Shown: positions 44,240 to 53,466 of the stretch, one piece after another
Position numbering within the stretch: position 1 is the stretch's first letter
Layout of the letters: the number at the start of each line of letters is the position of its first letter
Assembly: GCF_001182785.1 (NCBI RefSeq)
Contig: NZ_CP012099.1
Span: 1,920,501-1,984,500 of the forward strand
Length of the DNA stretch: 64,000 nt
Source of the DNA: Bacillus thuringiensis
GTDB lineage: Bacteria > Bacillota > Bacilli > Bacillales > Bacillaceae_G
Direction: 5' to 3'
Notes under the pieces: generated by a model
Told to the model about the DNA's origin: nothing
What the model saw: only the letters and a program-made list of their open reading frames with translations
Databases searched by the model: none
Made by a program: the position numbers and the translations under genes

Positions 44240-44857
44240 ATGACGATTAAATGGATTGATTGGGTAAAACAAATACAATCTATAGCTCAAGCGGGTTTAA
44301 CGTATTCTAAGGATGTGTATGATATTGAGCGTTTCCAGCAATTACGAGATATTTCTATTTCAATGATGTCACATTACACGAAAACAGATTGGGAAGTCGT
44401 AGAGAAATTATTTGCAAGTGAGACAGGCTATCAAACACCTAAAGTTGATATAAGAGCAGTTGTTTTTCAAAATGAAAAGCTATTATTCGTGAAAGAAAAA
44501 AGTGATGGGAAATGGGCATTGCCAGGTGGATGGGCTGATGTCGGTTATACGCCAACCGAAGTTGCAGCGAAAGAAGTTTTAGAAGAGACAGGATATGAAG
44601 TAGATCGTTTTAAGTTATTATCTATATTTGATAAAGAAAAACATCAACCATCTCCATCGGCGACGCATGTATATAAGATTTTCATTGGATGCGAGATTAT
44701 TGGTGGAGAAAAGAAAACTAGCATCGAAACAGAAGAGGTGGAGTTTTTTTGTGAAAATGAATTGCCTAATTTATCAATTGCTAGAAATACAGAAGACCAA
44801 ATTAAAGAGATGTTTGCCTACATGAAAGACCCGCAGAAAGAGAAATTAATAGATTGA
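44240..44857 (+). CDS. Nudix hydrolase with N-terminal helical domain
   Basis: A 205-residue protein. The first 70 residues (IDWVKQIQSIAQAGLTYSKD) match the small helical domain found before some Nudix enzymes. The Nudix box follows in GGWADVGYTPTEVAAKEVLE and EETGY. Members with this extension hydrolyse ADP-ribose or related nucleotides; the substrate here is unproven. The gene is monocistronic, with GAATGGGGATG upstream of the ATG. Confidence 0.88.
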   Translation: MTIKWIDWVKQIQSIAQAGLTYSKDVYDIERFQQLRDISISMMSHYTKTDWEVVEKLFASETGYQTPKVDIRAVVFQNEKLLFVKEKSDGKWALPGGWADVGYTPTEVAAKEVLEETGYEVDRFKLLSIFDKEKHQPSPSATHVYKIFIGCEIIGGEKKTSIETEEVEFFCENELPNLSIARNTEDQIKEMFAYMKDPQKEKLID

Positions 44858-44961
44858 TCCTGCTTGAATTGTACATATTGTTAAAATGAAGATATTGGCA
44901 GATTGCAGCCTTTATGTAATAATGGGATGGTATGTGAAGAAAAAAGGAGATAAAAAAGAAC

Positions 44962-45564
44962 ATGTTAGCAAACATAATAGATCAGTTATTGCAATTTTTT
45001 GCAAGCTTAGGGTACTTTGGAGTAGCTCTTGCTTTAATGATTGAAGTAATCCCAAGTGAAATTGTACTTTCTTATGCTGGGTTTTTAGTAGCGGATGGTA
45101 AAATTAGTTTTGTTGGTGCAGTTATCGCCGGAACTATTGGTGGTACTTTAGCGCAAATCTTTTTATACTGGCTTGGATACTACGGAGGGCGTCCGGTTGT
45201 AGAGAAATATGGGAAATATCTACTTATTAATAAACACCATTTAGACATAGCGGAAGGTTGGTTTAAGCGTTATGGAGCAGGCGTAATATTTTCTGCGCGC
45301 TTTATCCCAGTAGTACGTCATGCGATCTCTATTCCAGCAGGACTAGCTAAGATGCCATTAAAACTATTTACACTTTATACGGTTGTAGCGATCATTCCAT
45401 GGTCAATTCTATTTATATACTTAGGTGAAAAACTTGGTGGGAATTGGCGACAAATTAAAGAGTATGCATCTGATTACACACATTACATAATTATAGGAGC
45501 GGTTCTTTTTATTGCTCTATACTTCGGTTTAAAATATTTGAAAAAGAAAAAAACAACACGCTAA
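44962..45564 (+). CDS. DedA-family membrane protein
   Basis: A 200-residue membrane protein. MIEVIPSEIVLSYAGFLVAD is the first re-entrant region, and FSARFIPVVRHAISIPAGLA contains the conserved FxRxxPxxR-like arginine pair, with GLAKM typical of the DedA superfamily. DedA proteins flip phospholipids or C55-isoprenyl phosphate and support proton-motive force. AAAAGGAG precedes the ATG. The gene is monocistronic. Confidence 0.93.
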   Translation: MLANIIDQLLQFFASLGYFGVALALMIEVIPSEIVLSYAGFLVADGKISFVGAVIAGTIGGTLAQIFLYWLGYYGGRPVVEKYGKYLLINKHHLDIAEGWFKRYGAGVIFSARFIPVVRHAISIPAGLAKMPLKLFTLYTVVAIIPWSILFIYLGEKLGGNWRQIKEYASDYTHYIIIGAVLFIALYFGLKYLKKKKTTR

Positions 45565-45594
45565 AGTCAATGATAGTTCATTGGCTTTTTTTGT
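45563..45594 (+). terminator. Intrinsic terminator after the DedA gene
   Basis: An 11-bp stem with one mismatch (45563-45573 with 45578-45588) overlaps the stop codon and is followed by T residues. Confidence 0.7.
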
Positions 45595-45661
45595 TTGTTT
45601 CGGTTCTAAAGAAAAGGAGTTGTCCATAATGTGTAATAATAAAGCGTAGCGGAGGAATGTG

Positions 45662-47041
45662 ATGAAAGGGTCACCGTTTATACGTGGAACGATATTTTTA
45701 ACGATGGCAACGATGATATCAAAAATGTTAGGGTTTATATATGTTATACCATTTACAGCGATGGTCGGTACGAGTGGTTACGTTCTATACACATATGCAT
45801 ATCGCCCTTATACCATCATGCTCAGCATAGCAACGATGGGATTACCGCTAGCTGTTTCAAAGATGGTATCAAAATATGATCAACTGAATGACTATCATAC
45901 GGTTAAGAGAGTATTGAAAAGTGGAATTGTGTTTATGTTTATAATGGGAGTAATTTCGTGTTTTGCTTTATATATGCTAGCTCCACATTTAGCTAAACTT
46001 GTAATCGATGGAAATGATCAAACGGGAAATAGTGTAGTAGCGGTCACAAATAATATTCAAATTGTAAGTTTTGCGTTGATACTTGTACCGGTAATGAGTT
46101 TATTAAGGGGCTTCTTTCAAGGGTTCCAGTCGATGGGACCTTCTGCATTAAGTGTCGTTGTAGAGCAATTTTTTCGAGTCTTAACTATTCTAATAGGAAG
46201 CTTTGTCGTTTTATATGTTTTAAAAGCTTCTGTCTCGCTAGCGGTTGGTATTTCAACGTTTGGGGCATTTATGGGTGCTATAGGTGGATTAACCGTTCTA
46301 AGTGCGTATTATATAAGAAGGAGAAGGCACTTAAAGAAAAAAGAGATCGAAAGTATACCACAAACAACAAAATCTTTTTTCTCATTGTATAAGGAGCTCT
46401 TTACATATTCTATTCCCTTTGTTGTGGTGGGCTTAGCAATTCCGTTGTATCAGACGATTGATACATTTACAATTAATAAGCTACTTATACAAATAGGGTA
46501 TATGCAAGGAGAAGCGGAAAAAATTAATGCGATAATTGGTCTTGTTCAAATGGTTGTGCTCATCCCGGTATCCGTTGCGACAGCTTTTAGTATGTCTCTT
46601 GTACCAGAGATGACGAAAGCTTACACAGCAGGAAATACGAAACTATTGTACAAACATTTTACGAGAACAAATGTATTAGTAGTAGCGATTACGGTACCGG
46701 CGGCAATTGGAATGATGGTGTTAGCCAAGCCTGTATATACTCTTTTATTCGGTGCTGGAAATGATCCAGAGATGGGGAGAATCATTTTACAGTATTATGC
46801 TCCTGCTTGCATACTATTTTCTCTTTTTACAGTAACGGCTGCTATGCTACAAGGAATCAATCAACAGCAGAAGACGGTACTAGGATTAGTGATTGGAATT
46901 ATTGTGAAGATAGTTTTAAATATTGTATTGCTTCCGTATTTCGATTATGTAAGTTTTATCATTTCAACATACGCGGGCTATACGATTTCAGTCGGGTTTA
47001 ACTTGTGGATGCTTTCTAAATATGTTATAAAGGCAACATAA
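45662..47041 (+). CDS. SpoVB/MurJ-type lipid flippase (MOP superfamily)
   Basis: A 459-residue protein with about 12-14 helices. KGSPFIRGTIFLTMATMISK at the start, RGFFQGFQSMGPSALSVVVE and PLYQTIDTFTINKLL are typical of the SpoVB/YtgP group of polysaccharide exporters. These flip lipid-linked cell-wall or spore-cortex precursors. Which precursor this one handles is not clear. ATG 45662 is chosen with GGAGG at proper spacing; a GTG one codon earlier is too close. Confidence 0.88.
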   Translation: MKGSPFIRGTIFLTMATMISKMLGFIYVIPFTAMVGTSGYVLYTYAYRPYTIMLSIATMGLPLAVSKMVSKYDQLNDYHTVKRVLKSGIVFMFIMGVISCFALYMLAPHLAKLVIDGNDQTGNSVVAVTNNIQIVSFALILVPVMSLLRGFFQGFQSMGPSALSVVVEQFFRVLTILIGSFVVLYVLKASVSLAVGISTFGAFMGAIGGLTVLSAYYIRRRRHLKKKEIESIPQTTKSFFSLYKELFTYSIPFVVVGLAIPLYQTIDTFTINKLLIQIGYMQGEAEKINAIIGLVQMVVLIPVSVATAFSMSLVPEMTKAYTAGNTKLLYKHFTRTNVLVVAITVPAAIGMMVLAKPVYTLLFGAGNDPEMGRIILQYYAPACILFSLFTVTAAMLQGINQQQKTVLGLVIGIIVKIVLNIVLLPYFDYVSFIISTYAGYTISVGFNLWMLSKYVIKAT

Positions 47042-47047
47042 GCTTTT

Positions 47048-47075
47048 AAGGCAGAGAGCACTCTGTCTTTTTCTA
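47048..47075 (+). terminator. Intrinsic terminator
   Basis: AAGGCAGAG pairs with CTCTGTCTT (one imperfect pair) around AGCA and is followed by T residues, right after the flippase gene. Confidence 0.7.
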
Positions 47076-47077
47076 TG

Positions 47078-47233
47078 TTTATCTCGCTATTTTCCGCGCA
47101 GTAAGATCCCGACTTCAAAATTCAGCGAAAGCAAATAAGTTAGGTCGGGGTCGGGCAGCCCGTAAAAGCCCGATTGATGAGGGCTGATAATCAGTGGGGG
47201 ATGAAGCCCCCACTGATTAAAGTTTCATTTTAT
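47078..47233. repeat. bcr1-type repeat element of the B. cereus group
   Basis: 156 bp from TTTAT (47078-47082) to TTTAT (47229-47233), the size and 5-bp flanking repeat known for the mobile bcr1 element. Inside are several stems, the clearest being AATCAGTGGGGG with CCCCCACTGATT. It lacks an ORF and would need outside enzymes to move. It shares its 3' half with the degenerate copy after fosB. It fills much of the 334-bp gap before the corA gene; the rest (47234-47375) is A/T-rich with no other clear element. Confidence 0.82.
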
Positions 47234-47375
47234 AATTTTTTTCTTATAAAAACGTTTTCAAAATAATTTTTCTATTGAAATTTAAACGTATGTTTCATAT
47301 GCTGAGAATGGCGGTTTAAAAACTGTTATTTAAGAGAGGTAGATTCCTACATGTAAAAAGAATCGGGGTGATAGT

Positions 47376-48317
47376 ATGTTAAATATATATTTAACAGACC
47401 GAAACGGAAAACTACAAGAGATTGAGGAAATGCAAAAGGGGTGCTGGATTAATGTACTTCATCCAACAGAAGAAGAAATTCAATATCTAGTACAAACTTT
47501 AAATGTAGACTTAGATTTCATTAAAGACCCTTTGGATGATGAAGAACGCTCTCGTATTGAAAAGGAAGACAATAATACTTTAATTATCGTGGATATTCCG
47601 ACAGTTAGACATGACGAAGAAGGAAATTCGATTTATGACACGATCCCAATAGGTATGATTGTGATGCCGGATTGTTTTGTTACAATCTGCTTAGAAGAAA
47701 ATCCAATTTTTGAACGTTTTATTAATCAACGTATTAAAGAATTTTATACGTTTAAGAAGACACGCTTTGCACTTCAGCTCTTATATACGATTTCTACTTA
47801 TTATTTAAGATACTTAAAGCAAATAAATCGAAAAACAATTGATTTAGAGCATCAATTAAATCAGTCAATGAAAAATAAAGAGATTTTCACATTATTGGGC
47901 CTTGAGAAAAGTTTAGTATACTTTACAACGTCATTAAAGGCTAATAAAATTGTAATTCAAAAGTTAATGCGTAATAGTACATTTTTAAAAATGTATGAAG
48001 ACGATCAAGATTTATTAGAAGATGTATTAATTGAAAATAAACAGGCTATTGAAATGGCGGAAATATATAGTCACATTTTAAGCGGAATGATGAATACTTT
48101 TAGCTCCGTTATATCAAATAATTTAAATAGTGTTATGAAATTGTTAACGTCAATTACGATCATTTTATCTTTACCGACGATGGTTTCTAGTTTCTTTGGA
48201 ATGAACGTAAAGGTTCCGTTTGAAGGGGAAGCCCATGGTTTTGTAATTGTACTCATCATATGTGTAACACTATCTTTCACGTTAGCTTTTGTTTTTTGGA
48301 AGAAACGTTACTTTTAA
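47376..48317 (+). CDS. corA: CorA-family divalent cation transporter
   Basis: A 313-residue protein. A cytoplasmic domain with acidic helices (DPLDDEERSRIEKEDNNT) leads to two C-terminal membrane helices, with the invariant GMN motif in SFFGMNVKVPFEG between them. CorA pentamers carry Mg2+ (sometimes Co2+ or Ni2+) inward. The charged end FWKKRYF is typical. GGGGTGAT precedes the ATG. The gene is monocistronic, with a strong terminator. Confidence 0.95.
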   Translation: MLNIYLTDRNGKLQEIEEMQKGCWINVLHPTEEEIQYLVQTLNVDLDFIKDPLDDEERSRIEKEDNNTLIIVDIPTVRHDEEGNSIYDTIPIGMIVMPDCFVTICLEENPIFERFINQRIKEFYTFKKTRFALQLLYTISTYYLRYLKQINRKTIDLEHQLNQSMKNKEIFTLLGLEKSLVYFTTSLKANKIVIQKLMRNSTFLKMYEDDQDLLEDVLIENKQAIEMAEIYSHILSGMMNTFSSVISNNLNSVMKLLTSITIILSLPTMVSSFFGMNVKVPFEGEAHGFVIVLIICVTLSFTLAFVFWKKRYF

Positions 48318-48324
48318 CGATAAG

Positions 48325-48373
48325 AAAGCTGCTCTAGCATAGTTATATAACTACGCTAGAGCAGCTTTTTTGC
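48325..48373 (+). terminator. Intrinsic terminator after corA
   Basis: A long stem (AAAGCTGCTCTAGC from 48325 with its complement ending at 48368, one inner mismatch) is followed by T residues. Confidence 0.9.
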
Positions 48374-48515
48374 TATGAAATCTCAAATTTTGAATAGAAT
48401 ATAACTTGTACAATGTAATGTATATAAAGGGTATGTATGCCATATAATCCTTGTCCAATTAATGAAATGGGGTTAAAATTACATATTGTTAATGAAAAGT
48501 TGGAGGAAATACATC

Positions 48516-49412
48516 ATGGAATTGTTTCAATTACCGAAAGCATTCCTGCAAATGAATACAATTTTTATCTCCATATTGATCGAAGCACTTCCGTTTGTGC
48601 TAATTGGTGTATTTATTTCAGGATTCATTCAAATGTTCGTGACAGAAGATATGGTGGCTAAATGGATGCCGAAGAACCGATTTCTGTCTGTTTTATTAGC
48701 TACTTTTTTAGGCATGTTGTTTCCAGGTTGTGAATGTGGAATTGTTCCGATTGTAAGACGATTAATCGGAAAAGGGGTTCCGCCATATGCGGGTATTGCA
48801 TTTATGTTAACTGGGCCAATCATTAATCCAGTTGTTTTATTTGCAACATACGTTGCCTTTGGGAGTAGTATGCACATGGTATGGTATCGTTCTATTGTAG
48901 CGATTATCGTAGCAATTATCGTTGGAATTATATTATCCTTTATGTTTAAAGAACATCAATTAAGAGATAATCACTTCCCAGAAGTGAATAATAAGCGTCC
49001 GTTACGTAAAAAAATGTGGGATGTATGTACACACGCTGTTGAGGAATTTTTCTCGATGGGAAAATATTTAGTACTAGGTGCGTTAATTGCAGCAGCGGTA
49101 CAAACGTTTGTACAAACTTCAACACTTCTTGCTATTGGACAAGGTCCGTTTTCTTCATCAGCTGTTATGATGGGACTTGCTTACATTTTATCACTTTGTT
49201 CAGAGGCAGATGCATTTATCGCTTCTTCGTTCCAAAGTACGTTTTCAACAGCTTCACTTGTCGCGTTCCTCGTTTACGGACCGATGGTGGATATTAAAAA
49301 TATGTTTATGATGCTTGCGACATTTAAAACGAAATTTGTAATTGTTGTTACAGTTACAGTTACTCTTGTTGTTTATGCAAGCTCACTACTCATTTATGCG
49401 ATGGGGTGGTAG
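48516..49412 (+). CDS. ycgR: Permease of the ArsP/DUF318 (YcgR) family
   Basis: A 298-residue membrane protein with about eight helices. LFPGCECGIVPIVRRLIGKG has the GCxCG-type motif of this family, and LTGPIINPVVLFATYVAFG and LCSEADAFIASSF are conserved. The partner gene encodes a TIGR03943 protein, a pairing also seen as ycgR-ycgQ in B. subtilis, with a proposed but unproven role in metal or small-molecule transport. ATG 48516 follows GGAGG; the longer frame from 48486 runs through that ribosome site and is rejected. Confidence 0.88.
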   Translation: MELFQLPKAFLQMNTIFISILIEALPFVLIGVFISGFIQMFVTEDMVAKWMPKNRFLSVLLATFLGMLFPGCECGIVPIVRRLIGKGVPPYAGIAFMLTGPIINPVVLFATYVAFGSSMHMVWYRSIVAIIVAIIVGIILSFMFKEHQLRDNHFPEVNNKRPLRKKMWDVCTHAVEEFFSMGKYLVLGALIAAAVQTFVQTSTLLAIGQGPFSSSAVMMGLAYILSLCSEADAFIASSFQSTFSTASLVAFLVYGPMVDIKNMFMMLATFKTKFVIVVTVTVTLVVYASSLLIYAMGW

Positions 49413-49415
49413 GTT

Positions 49416-50285
49416 ATGTTTCGAGCATATATATTATTAGGTTTTACAATATTAATTGCGCAGCTTCATATTTCCGGGAACATTACGAAGTATATCAATA
49501 TGAAGTATGCCTATTTATCAACAACAGCAGCAATTATTTTAGGTTTCTTGACGATTGTACAAATTATCGTCGTTTTCCAAAAAGAGCATCAAAAGGAAAA
49601 AGAGAAAAATGATTGTAGTTGTGACCATAGCCATTGTGGGCATGATCATTCAAAAGATGAGAATACATGGTGGAAAAAAGCATTTTCGTACTCATTGTTT
49701 TGTTTTCCAATTATCTCAGGGTTATTTTTCCCAATTGCGACGTTAGATTCGGATATTGTTAAAGCGAAAGGATTTCACTTTCCTGTTGCACAAGCAGAAA
49801 GTAAGGATCCATTTATGACAAGACAATTCCTAAGACCTGATACGAGCATTTATTACGGGAAAGAAGGATACCGCGGTGTAATGGAAAAAGGGAAGAAAGA
49901 GTTTGTTACGAAGGATAATATTAATTTGAAAGACGAAGACTTCCTAAAGGGTATGGAAACAATTTATAATTATCCTGGCGAGTTTACTGGGAAAAAATTA
50001 TCTTTTAAAGGGTTTGTTTTTAGAGATGATTCTTCTAAAAAAGAACAATACTTCTTATTCCGTTTCGGTATTATACATTGCGTAGCAGATTCTGGTGTGT
50101 ATGGTATGTTAGTGAAAAAACCAGAAGGTGTAGAGTGGAATAATGATGACTGGATTCAAGTAGAAGGAGAGATAACTACTGAGTTTTATCAGCCGTTTCA
50201 TGCGAATATTCCTGTATTAGAAGTAACAAAATGGAATAAAGTTGAACAGCCGAAAGAACAATATGTATTTAGAGGAGCCGATTGA
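49416..50285 (+). CDS. ycgQ: TIGR03943 family (YcgQ) membrane-anchored protein
   Basis: A 289-residue protein. Two N-terminal helices precede a His/Cys/Asp-rich loop, CSCDHSHCGHDHSKDE (about residues 67-82), which looks metal-binding. A further helix and a C-terminal extracellular beta domain with YFLFRFGIIHCVADSG follow. It lies 3 bases after the permease gene and is surely in the same operon. The metal-binding loop supports a metal-linked function for the pair, though neither is characterised. Confidence 0.85.
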   Translation: MFRAYILLGFTILIAQLHISGNITKYINMKYAYLSTTAAIILGFLTIVQIIVVFQKEHQKEKEKNDCSCDHSHCGHDHSKDENTWWKKAFSYSLFCFPIISGLFFPIATLDSDIVKAKGFHFPVAQAESKDPFMTRQFLRPDTSIYYGKEGYRGVMEKGKKEFVTKDNINLKDEDFLKGMETIYNYPGEFTGKKLSFKGFVFRDDSSKKEQYFLFRFGIIHCVADSGVYGMLVKKPEGVEWNNDDWIQVEGEITTEFYQPFHANIPVLEVTKWNKVEQPKEQYVFRGAD

Positions 50286-50302
50286 TAAAATCGGTTCTTT
50301 TT
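50275..50302 (+). terminator. Intrinsic terminator after the ycgRQ pair
   Basis: A short stem around GCCGAT/ATCGGT overlaps the stop codon and ends in a T run. Confidence 0.6.
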
Positions 50303-50404
50303 TGTGGACTAAAAGTTCTGAATGTTGTTAATATTAAACGTGTAGTTCATTTAGTATAGTGATTATTGAAGTATTAGGGATAAATCATTAAAGGGGTGAT
50401 AACA

Positions 50405-50911
50405 ATGACAGAAGTAAAGGGGAAAACAGCCAATGAGTCAAGGGTGTTCAAAACGAGCCGAGTCTTCCCAACAGATTTAAATGATCATAACACGCTATTT
50501 GGTGGGAAGATATTAGCGGAGATGGATATGGTTGCTTCTATTTCAGCATCCAGACATTCGAGAAAGGAATGTGTCACAGCATCTATGGACTGGGTCGATT
50601 TCTTACATCCTGTTCGTTCTTCAGATTGTGTAAGTTATGAATCTTTCGTAATTTGGACGGGAAGAACTTCGATGGAAGTGTTTGTGAAGGTAGTGGCTGA
50701 AGATTTAATTTCAGGTGAGAAGCGTATAGCGGCAACGTCATTCGTTACTTTTGTGGCACTTAGTAAGGAAAATAATCCAGTTCCTGTACCGCGTGTTATC
50801 CCTGAAACAGAAGAAGAGAAAGAATTACATCGTATTGCTGTGTTACGTGCAGAACAGCGTCATATACGTAAGGCAGAGAGTAAGAAAGTAGCTACATTGT
50901 TAACCTTTTGA
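50405..50911 (+). CDS. ykhA: Acyl-CoA thioesterase, YkhA-like hotdog protein
   Basis: A 168-residue hotdog-fold thioesterase of the BFIT/YciA type. VFPTDLNDHNTLFGGKILAE holds the catalytic Asp and the GG turn before the central helix; CVTASMDWVDFLHPV follows. It hydrolyses acyl-CoA in the cytoplasm, influencing membrane lipid supply. ATG 50405 has AAAGGGGTG at good spacing; the GTG at 50396 overlaps that site. The gene is monocistronic. Confidence 0.92.
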   Translation: MTEVKGKTANESRVFKTSRVFPTDLNDHNTLFGGKILAEMDMVASISASRHSRKECVTASMDWVDFLHPVRSSDCVSYESFVIWTGRTSMEVFVKVVAEDLISGEKRIAATSFVTFVALSKENNPVPVPRVIPETEEEKELHRIAVLRAEQRHIRKAESKKVATLLTF

Positions 50912-50965
50912 GATGAATGTTTAGCCATTTAAGTTACAATAGCAGGCGGAAATGGTTTTAAAATG

Positions 50966-50999
50966 AAAAGCGGACACCTAAAAATAGGTGTCCGCTTTT
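50966..50999. terminator. Bidirectional terminator
   Basis: A 14-bp perfect stem (50966-50979 with 50986-50999) lies between the thioesterase and the convergent YjcZ-type gene. Confidence 0.85.
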
Positions 51000-51037
51000 A
51001 TAGTTTTTTCATCCACATATCATATGACAGTAGCTAC

Positions 51038-51124
51038 TTAGCAGAAGCAAGCAGCACCGACGATGATTAAGAGGATAAATAATACGACTAATAGCGCAAA
51101 TCCATTACCATGTGCGAAGCCCAT
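51038..51124 (-). CDS. YjcZ-family sporulation micro-protein (28 aa)
   Basis: Only 28 codons: MGFAHGNG then [20 protein letters not shown]. Its hydrophobic helix matches that of the 48-aa protein at 4196-4342 at most positions, which confirms that both are real genes. AAAGGAGGAAATAAC precedes the ATG. It is probably a membrane micro-protein made in sporulation; its role is unknown. Confidence 0.85.
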   Translation of the reverse strand: MGFAHGNGFALLVVLFILLIIVGAACFC

Positions 51125-51284
51125 TGTTATTTCCTCCTTTTATTTTAAGATACAACATACAATATGCAAATGAGCTATTGTTTGATATGGACATATATCA
51201 TGCAATGACATATTTTCTTGAATGATAATGTAATAAAAAAGGGAAGATATAGAAATAACAGTAAGTGGAGAAAGGAATTTATCC

Positions 51285-52469
51285 ATGAAGCACTTTTTCG
51301 CTATAATTCTTTGTTTAATAGGTGTATTCATTTGGATGAACATCGATGTGGAAATGGGGAAGGAAATGGCTAGTGAATATGAATTAGGACAAGTTCGATT
51401 AGGTGAATTTCAACTATATACGAACGGTGAAGAGTTATATAGAAAATTATTTGAGGATATAAACGAAGCAGAAAAGTATATATATATCCATTTTTATATT
51501 GTAGGAAAAGATGAAATAAGCCAAGAGTTTTTACAGTTATTAGAGAAAAAAGCATCTAGTGGAGTAGAAGTGAAATTGTCAGTCGATCGGATAGGTGGAT
51601 ATAAGCTGAAGAAAAAGGTAATTAGTCGATTAAAGGAAAACGGTGTGAAGTTTACATTTAGTAAAAAACCGAAACTGAAAAATGTTTTCTATTCTTTGCA
51701 TCAACGAAATCATAGACGTATTGTTACGATAGATGGAAAGGTATCATACGTCGGTGGTTTTAATATCGGGAAGGAGTACCTTGGACAAGATCCGAAGTTT
51801 GGGCCATGGCGTGATTATCACGTGCGCATCCATGGTGAGGGTGCAGCGGATATGGAAAGAAAGTTCGCCGAAGATTGGAAAGAAGATACAGGAGAAAAAA
51901 TGCCTATACATGAAAGTATACCGACATTAGGGAATGTAAAATATCAATATTTATTTTCAAATGGAAAAGGCTTATGGGAAAAGTATGGGGCACTTTTAAA
52001 AAAGGCTAAAAAGTCTTTAATTATTGCTACACCATATTTTGTACCAAGTAAAGAAATGGTGAAAGAGTTAAAAGCTGCATTAAATCGTGGTGTTAATGTG
52101 AAAATTCTCGTGCCATTTAAAAGTGATGCCATATTGTTAAAACAAGCTGCCTATCCATATTTGAAAGATATGTTACATGCTGGAGCGGAGATTTATCAAT
52201 ATCGAAATGGATTTTTTCATGGGAAAGTAACAATCATTGATGGAGAAATTGTTGATATTGGGACAGCGAATTTTGATAATAGAAGTTTTTATTTAAATTG
52301 TGAGTCTAACTGTATCATATATGATAAAACAGTTGTTGATGAAGTATGGAGTCGATTAAAGGTAGACTTTCATAAATCAAAACGATTTTCTGAAGAAGAT
52401 TTTGAGAAAATTAGTAGATGGGATTGGTTTTTAGCAAGAATAGCGAATGTTTTAGCATCATATTTATAA
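51285..52469 (+). CDS. Cardiolipin synthase (phospholipase D family)
   Basis: A 394-residue protein with one N-terminal membrane anchor (residues 3-20) and two PLD catalytic HxK(x)4D motifs: HRRIVTIDGKVSYVGGFN (with Arg for the HxK lysine position) and HGKVTIIDGEIVDIGTANFD. It joins two phosphatidylglycerol molecules or remodels phospholipid in the membrane. It is shorter than ClsA-type enzymes because it has a single anchor. The first HxK motif reads H-R-R, which deviates from the consensus. The gene is followed closely by a coat-F-like gene. Confidence 0.87.
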   Translation: MKHFFAIILCLIGVFIWMNIDVEMGKEMASEYELGQVRLGEFQLYTNGEELYRKLFEDINEAEKYIYIHFYIVGKDEISQEFLQLLEKKASSGVEVKLSVDRIGGYKLKKKVISRLKENGVKFTFSKKPKLKNVFYSLHQRNHRRIVTIDGKVSYVGGFNIGKEYLGQDPKFGPWRDYHVRIHGEGAADMERKFAEDWKEDTGEKMPIHESIPTLGNVKYQYLFSNGKGLWEKYGALLKKAKKSLIIATPYFVPSKEMVKELKAALNRGVNVKILVPFKSDAILLKQAAYPYLKDMLHAGAEIYQYRNGFFHGKVTIIDGEIVDIGTANFDNRSFYLNCESNCIIYDKTVVDEVWSRLKVDFHKSKRFSEEDFEKISRWDWFLARIANVLASYL

Positions 52470-52500
52470 CATATAGACCCTAGAGAAGGGAGGCACTTTC

Positions 52501-52959
52501 ATGGATTGTATGAAAGAATTAATGAGATATAGTTATATGCTAATATACAAGGTTGGAGAGTATGCTGGAAAGGTCAGAGACGAAGAATTAAAAAATCTAT
52601 TACAGCACCATTTACCATATATGTTACAAGCATATAATGAACAAGTAAATTTTCAAGAAGGAGAGAATGTGCAGCATATAACCTGTGAAACAACGGAGTT
52701 TGGTTTGCGTGAAATGGAAAAGGAAACAGTTAGTAAATATACAGGGGATATTCATATTGCAACATGTTATATTGCGCACTTAAAACGATTAGCTCTAAAG
52801 TTTGCTCAAGTTGCAGTGGAAGTTGCTAATCCGGAGTTCCGCTCATTTTTGGAAAATTGTTTCCTGAAAATGAACCGTTACGCTTATAGTGTGTGGCAAT
52901 ATGTTATGAAGAAGGAATATAAGATTACACATCTATATGAAAATGAAAAGTTTGCATGA
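52501..52959 (+). CDS. Coat-F-like spore coat protein (putative)
   Basis: A 152-residue helical protein. The C-terminal half AVEVANPEFRSFLENCFLKM and YSVWQYVMKKEYKITHLY follow the pattern of the Coat F domain (helical bundle ending in a short hydrophobic tail). The N-terminal half has a matching helical pair. AGGGAGGCACTTTC precedes the ATG. It follows the cardiolipin synthase gene by about 30 bases and may be cotranscribed. Coat localisation is inferred from the family. Confidence 0.55.
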   Translation: MDCMKELMRYSYMLIYKVGEYAGKVRDEELKNLLQHHLPYMLQAYNEQVNFQEGENVQHITCETTEFGLREMEKETVSKYTGDIHIATCYIAHLKRLALKFAQVAVEVANPEFRSFLENCFLKMNRYAYSVWQYVMKKEYKITHLYENEKFA

Positions 52960-52960
52960 G

Positions 52961-52998
52961 AAACTAAGGCGGAATGGTATGCGCCTTAGTTTTTTTAT
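52961..52998 (+). terminator. Intrinsic terminator
   Basis: An 11-bp perfect stem (52961-52971 with 52982-52992) and a T run follow the coat-F-like gene. Confidence 0.85.
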
Positions 52999-53185
52999 GT
53001 CCATTTAGAGAAAAAAACTAGTTTTATTGTGTATCGATTGGAAATGAAATATATAAATTTAAATTAGGTTTTGTTATCAGAAAATTTACAAAAATTTACC
53101 GTATATTTACTGTTTTTCAATCTCTCCTTTAAAAATAGAGAGTAATATGAGGTTGTACATATTCTATCACAGGGAGGAAACGCAA

Positions 53186-53365
53186 ATGAACAAATGGGTT
53201 AAATCATTAACTGCTATGGCACTTGCAAGTTCTTTATTAATGGTAGGTTGTAGTAAAGGTGAGGACAAGAAGAAAGAAGACGACACAACAACACAACAAG
53301 AGGACAAAAAGGATAAAGAAACAAGCGGAACCGAGAAGTCTACTGATTCTAAAGAGAAGAAATAA
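53186..53365 (+). CDS. Small lysine/threonine-rich lipoprotein (59 aa)
   Basis: The signal peptide ends SLLMVGCSKG, a clear lipobox with the lipid Cys at residue 21. The mature part is only about 39 residues of Lys, Glu, Asp, Thr and Gln with no hydrophobic residues, so it should be an extended, unfolded tail on the outer membrane face. ATG 53186 with AGGGAGGAAACGC is preferred to the upstream frame from 53147. Function unknown. Confidence 0.75.
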   Translation: MNKWVKSLTAMALASSLLMVGCSKGEDKKKEDDTTTQQEDKKDKETSGTEKSTDSKEKK

Positions 53366-53374
53366 AGTAATAAT

Positions 53375-53408
53375 AAAGCTTCCTCTCATATATGAGGAAG
53401 CTTTTTTG
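53375..53408 (+). terminator. Intrinsic terminator after the small lipoprotein gene
   Basis: An 11-bp stem (53375-53385 with 53394-53404) is followed by TTTT. Confidence 0.8.
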
Positions 53409-53466
53409 TTGTAAATTGATTGATAATATTGAAAAATAGAAAGAGAATGAAAGAGGGGGAAAACAA

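Noticed and set aside
48437..48661. 74-codon ORF overlapping the start of the YcgR-type permease gene
   Set aside because: It has a fair start site, but it runs out of frame across the permease start region and gives no recognisable protein. The permease start has a proper GGAGG.
51370..51555. Minus-strand ORF inside the cardiolipin synthase gene
   Set aside because: It is an antisense shadow of a well-supported coding sequence.
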